Source: Anabaena sp. UHCC 0204
GTDB taxonomy: Bacteria; Cyanobacteriota; Cyanobacteriia; Cyanobacteriales; Nostocaceae
NCBI RefSeq assembly: GCF_009711975.1
Contig: NZ_VIKW01000011.1
Coordinates: 51,417-115,416 of the forward strand
Length of the DNA stretch: 64,000 bases
Reading direction: 5' to 3'
In this document: positions 63,819-64,000 of the stretch, in pieces
Position numbering within the stretch: position 1 is the stretch's first letter
Layout: each line of letters starts with the position of its first letter
Made by a program: the position numbers and the translations under genes
The notes under the pieces: generated by a model
The model's input: only the letters and a program-made list of their open reading frames with translations
Databases searched by the model: none
What the model was told of the DNA's origin: nothing

Positions 63819-63871
63819 AAGACCTTGCGGTAAGTGGGAAACTCAGTCACTTTAGAGCTGAGAGGAATAGT

Positions 63872-63904
63872 ATGGCTAACGCCACGCTACGCTATCGACA
63901 TGGC
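63872..63904. repeat. Dispersed palindrome GGCTAACGCCACGCTACGC
   Basis: TATGGCTAACGCCACGCTAC and TATCGACATGGC family member that overlaps the 3' end of the partial gene at the window edge. Confidence 0.7.
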
Positions 63905-64000
63905 TCACTAGCCACGACACGAGCGGTTTTAACCGCCTTAAATATTTCTTCATTACCGCCTTGGAGTTGGGCAATTCGGGGTACTTTTGTGATGTACTTT
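63892..64000 (-). CDS. 3' end of a gene entering from the right edge (partial)
   Basis: Reading from the window edge, 35 codons (KYITKVPRIAQLQGGNEEIF and KAVKTARVVASEPCR) precede TAG at 63892. The amphipathic GGNEEIFKAVKTARVV looks like the end of a real protein. The last codons and the stop come from a dispersed palindrome. Family not recognised; most of the gene is outside the window. Confidence 0.5.
   Translation of the reverse strand, partial: KYITKVPRIAQLQGGNEEIFKAVKTARVVASEPCR

Overview
The window is chromosomal DNA of a filamentous, probably heterocyst-forming cyanobacterium of the Nostocales (Anabaena, Nostoc or Dolichospermum type). The evidence is a plant-type ferredoxin, a cyanobacterial biliverdin reductase, the myxoxanthophyll genes cruF and cruG, ycf51- and ycf36-type genes, frequent GCGATCGC (HIP1) sites, low GC, and many 7-8 bp tandem repeats and dispersed palindromes between genes. 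Assignments come from reading protein sequence and motifs; no database search was run.

Layout. 0-8.4 kb: petF, bvdR and map, an IS200/IS605-like remnant, a methyltransferase coupled to a PrsW-type protease, small membrane or exported proteins, and a hemerythrin-domain protein. 8.6-17.9 kb: the carotenoid genes cruG and cruF, usually neighbours, are separated by a five-gene minus-strand block that is very AT-rich except at its 3' end. 18-25.9 kb: rplU-rpmA, a nucleotidyltransferase, ychF, a proline-rich peptide and a 1052-residue repeat membrane protein. 26.5-36.9 kb: small conserved genes, an Orn/Lys/Arg decarboxylase, dusB and a bestrophin. 36.8-47.1 kb: an O-antigen-ligase-like protein, then a compact non-ribosomal peptide locus (membrane hydroxylase, A-T-C-A-T-C synthetase, MFS exporter). 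47.2-57.4 kb: ycf51, a GldA-like dehydrogenase, an aminotransferase, a toxin-antitoxin pair bounded by an 84-bp direct repeat, a PadR-controlled RND efflux operon and an ArsR regulator. 57.7-64 kb: a large phytase-like esterase, initiator tRNA-Met, an R. etli-type asparaginase, a Ycf36-type gene, rsfS, and the 3' end of another gene.

The most interesting system is the block at 9.9-16.6 kb. In transcription order it encodes (1) a small membrane protein resembling Pycsar effectors (PycTM), (2) a class III nucleotidyl-cyclase-like domain fused to an effector-associated (EAD, death-like) domain, (3) a protein with an almost identical EAD at its N terminus and a VMAP-C-like C-terminal half, (4) a MoxR-type AAA+ ATPase, and (5) a vWA protein ending in a formylglycine-generating-enzyme-like (C-type lectin fold) domain. 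Genes 3-5 form a vWA-MoxR-VMAP ternary conflict system. Genes 1-2 look like a Pycsar-type cyclase/effector pair wired to it by homotypic EAD pairing. The last ~28 codons of the variable part of gene 5 have the pattern expected of a diversity-generating-retroelement (DGR) variable region: a fixed scaffold with scattered variable codons that all end in C or T. No reverse transcriptase or template repeat is visible in the window. I infer an inducible defence or self/non-self system with a diversified recognition surface, a chaperone-like switch and a membrane-disrupting effector.
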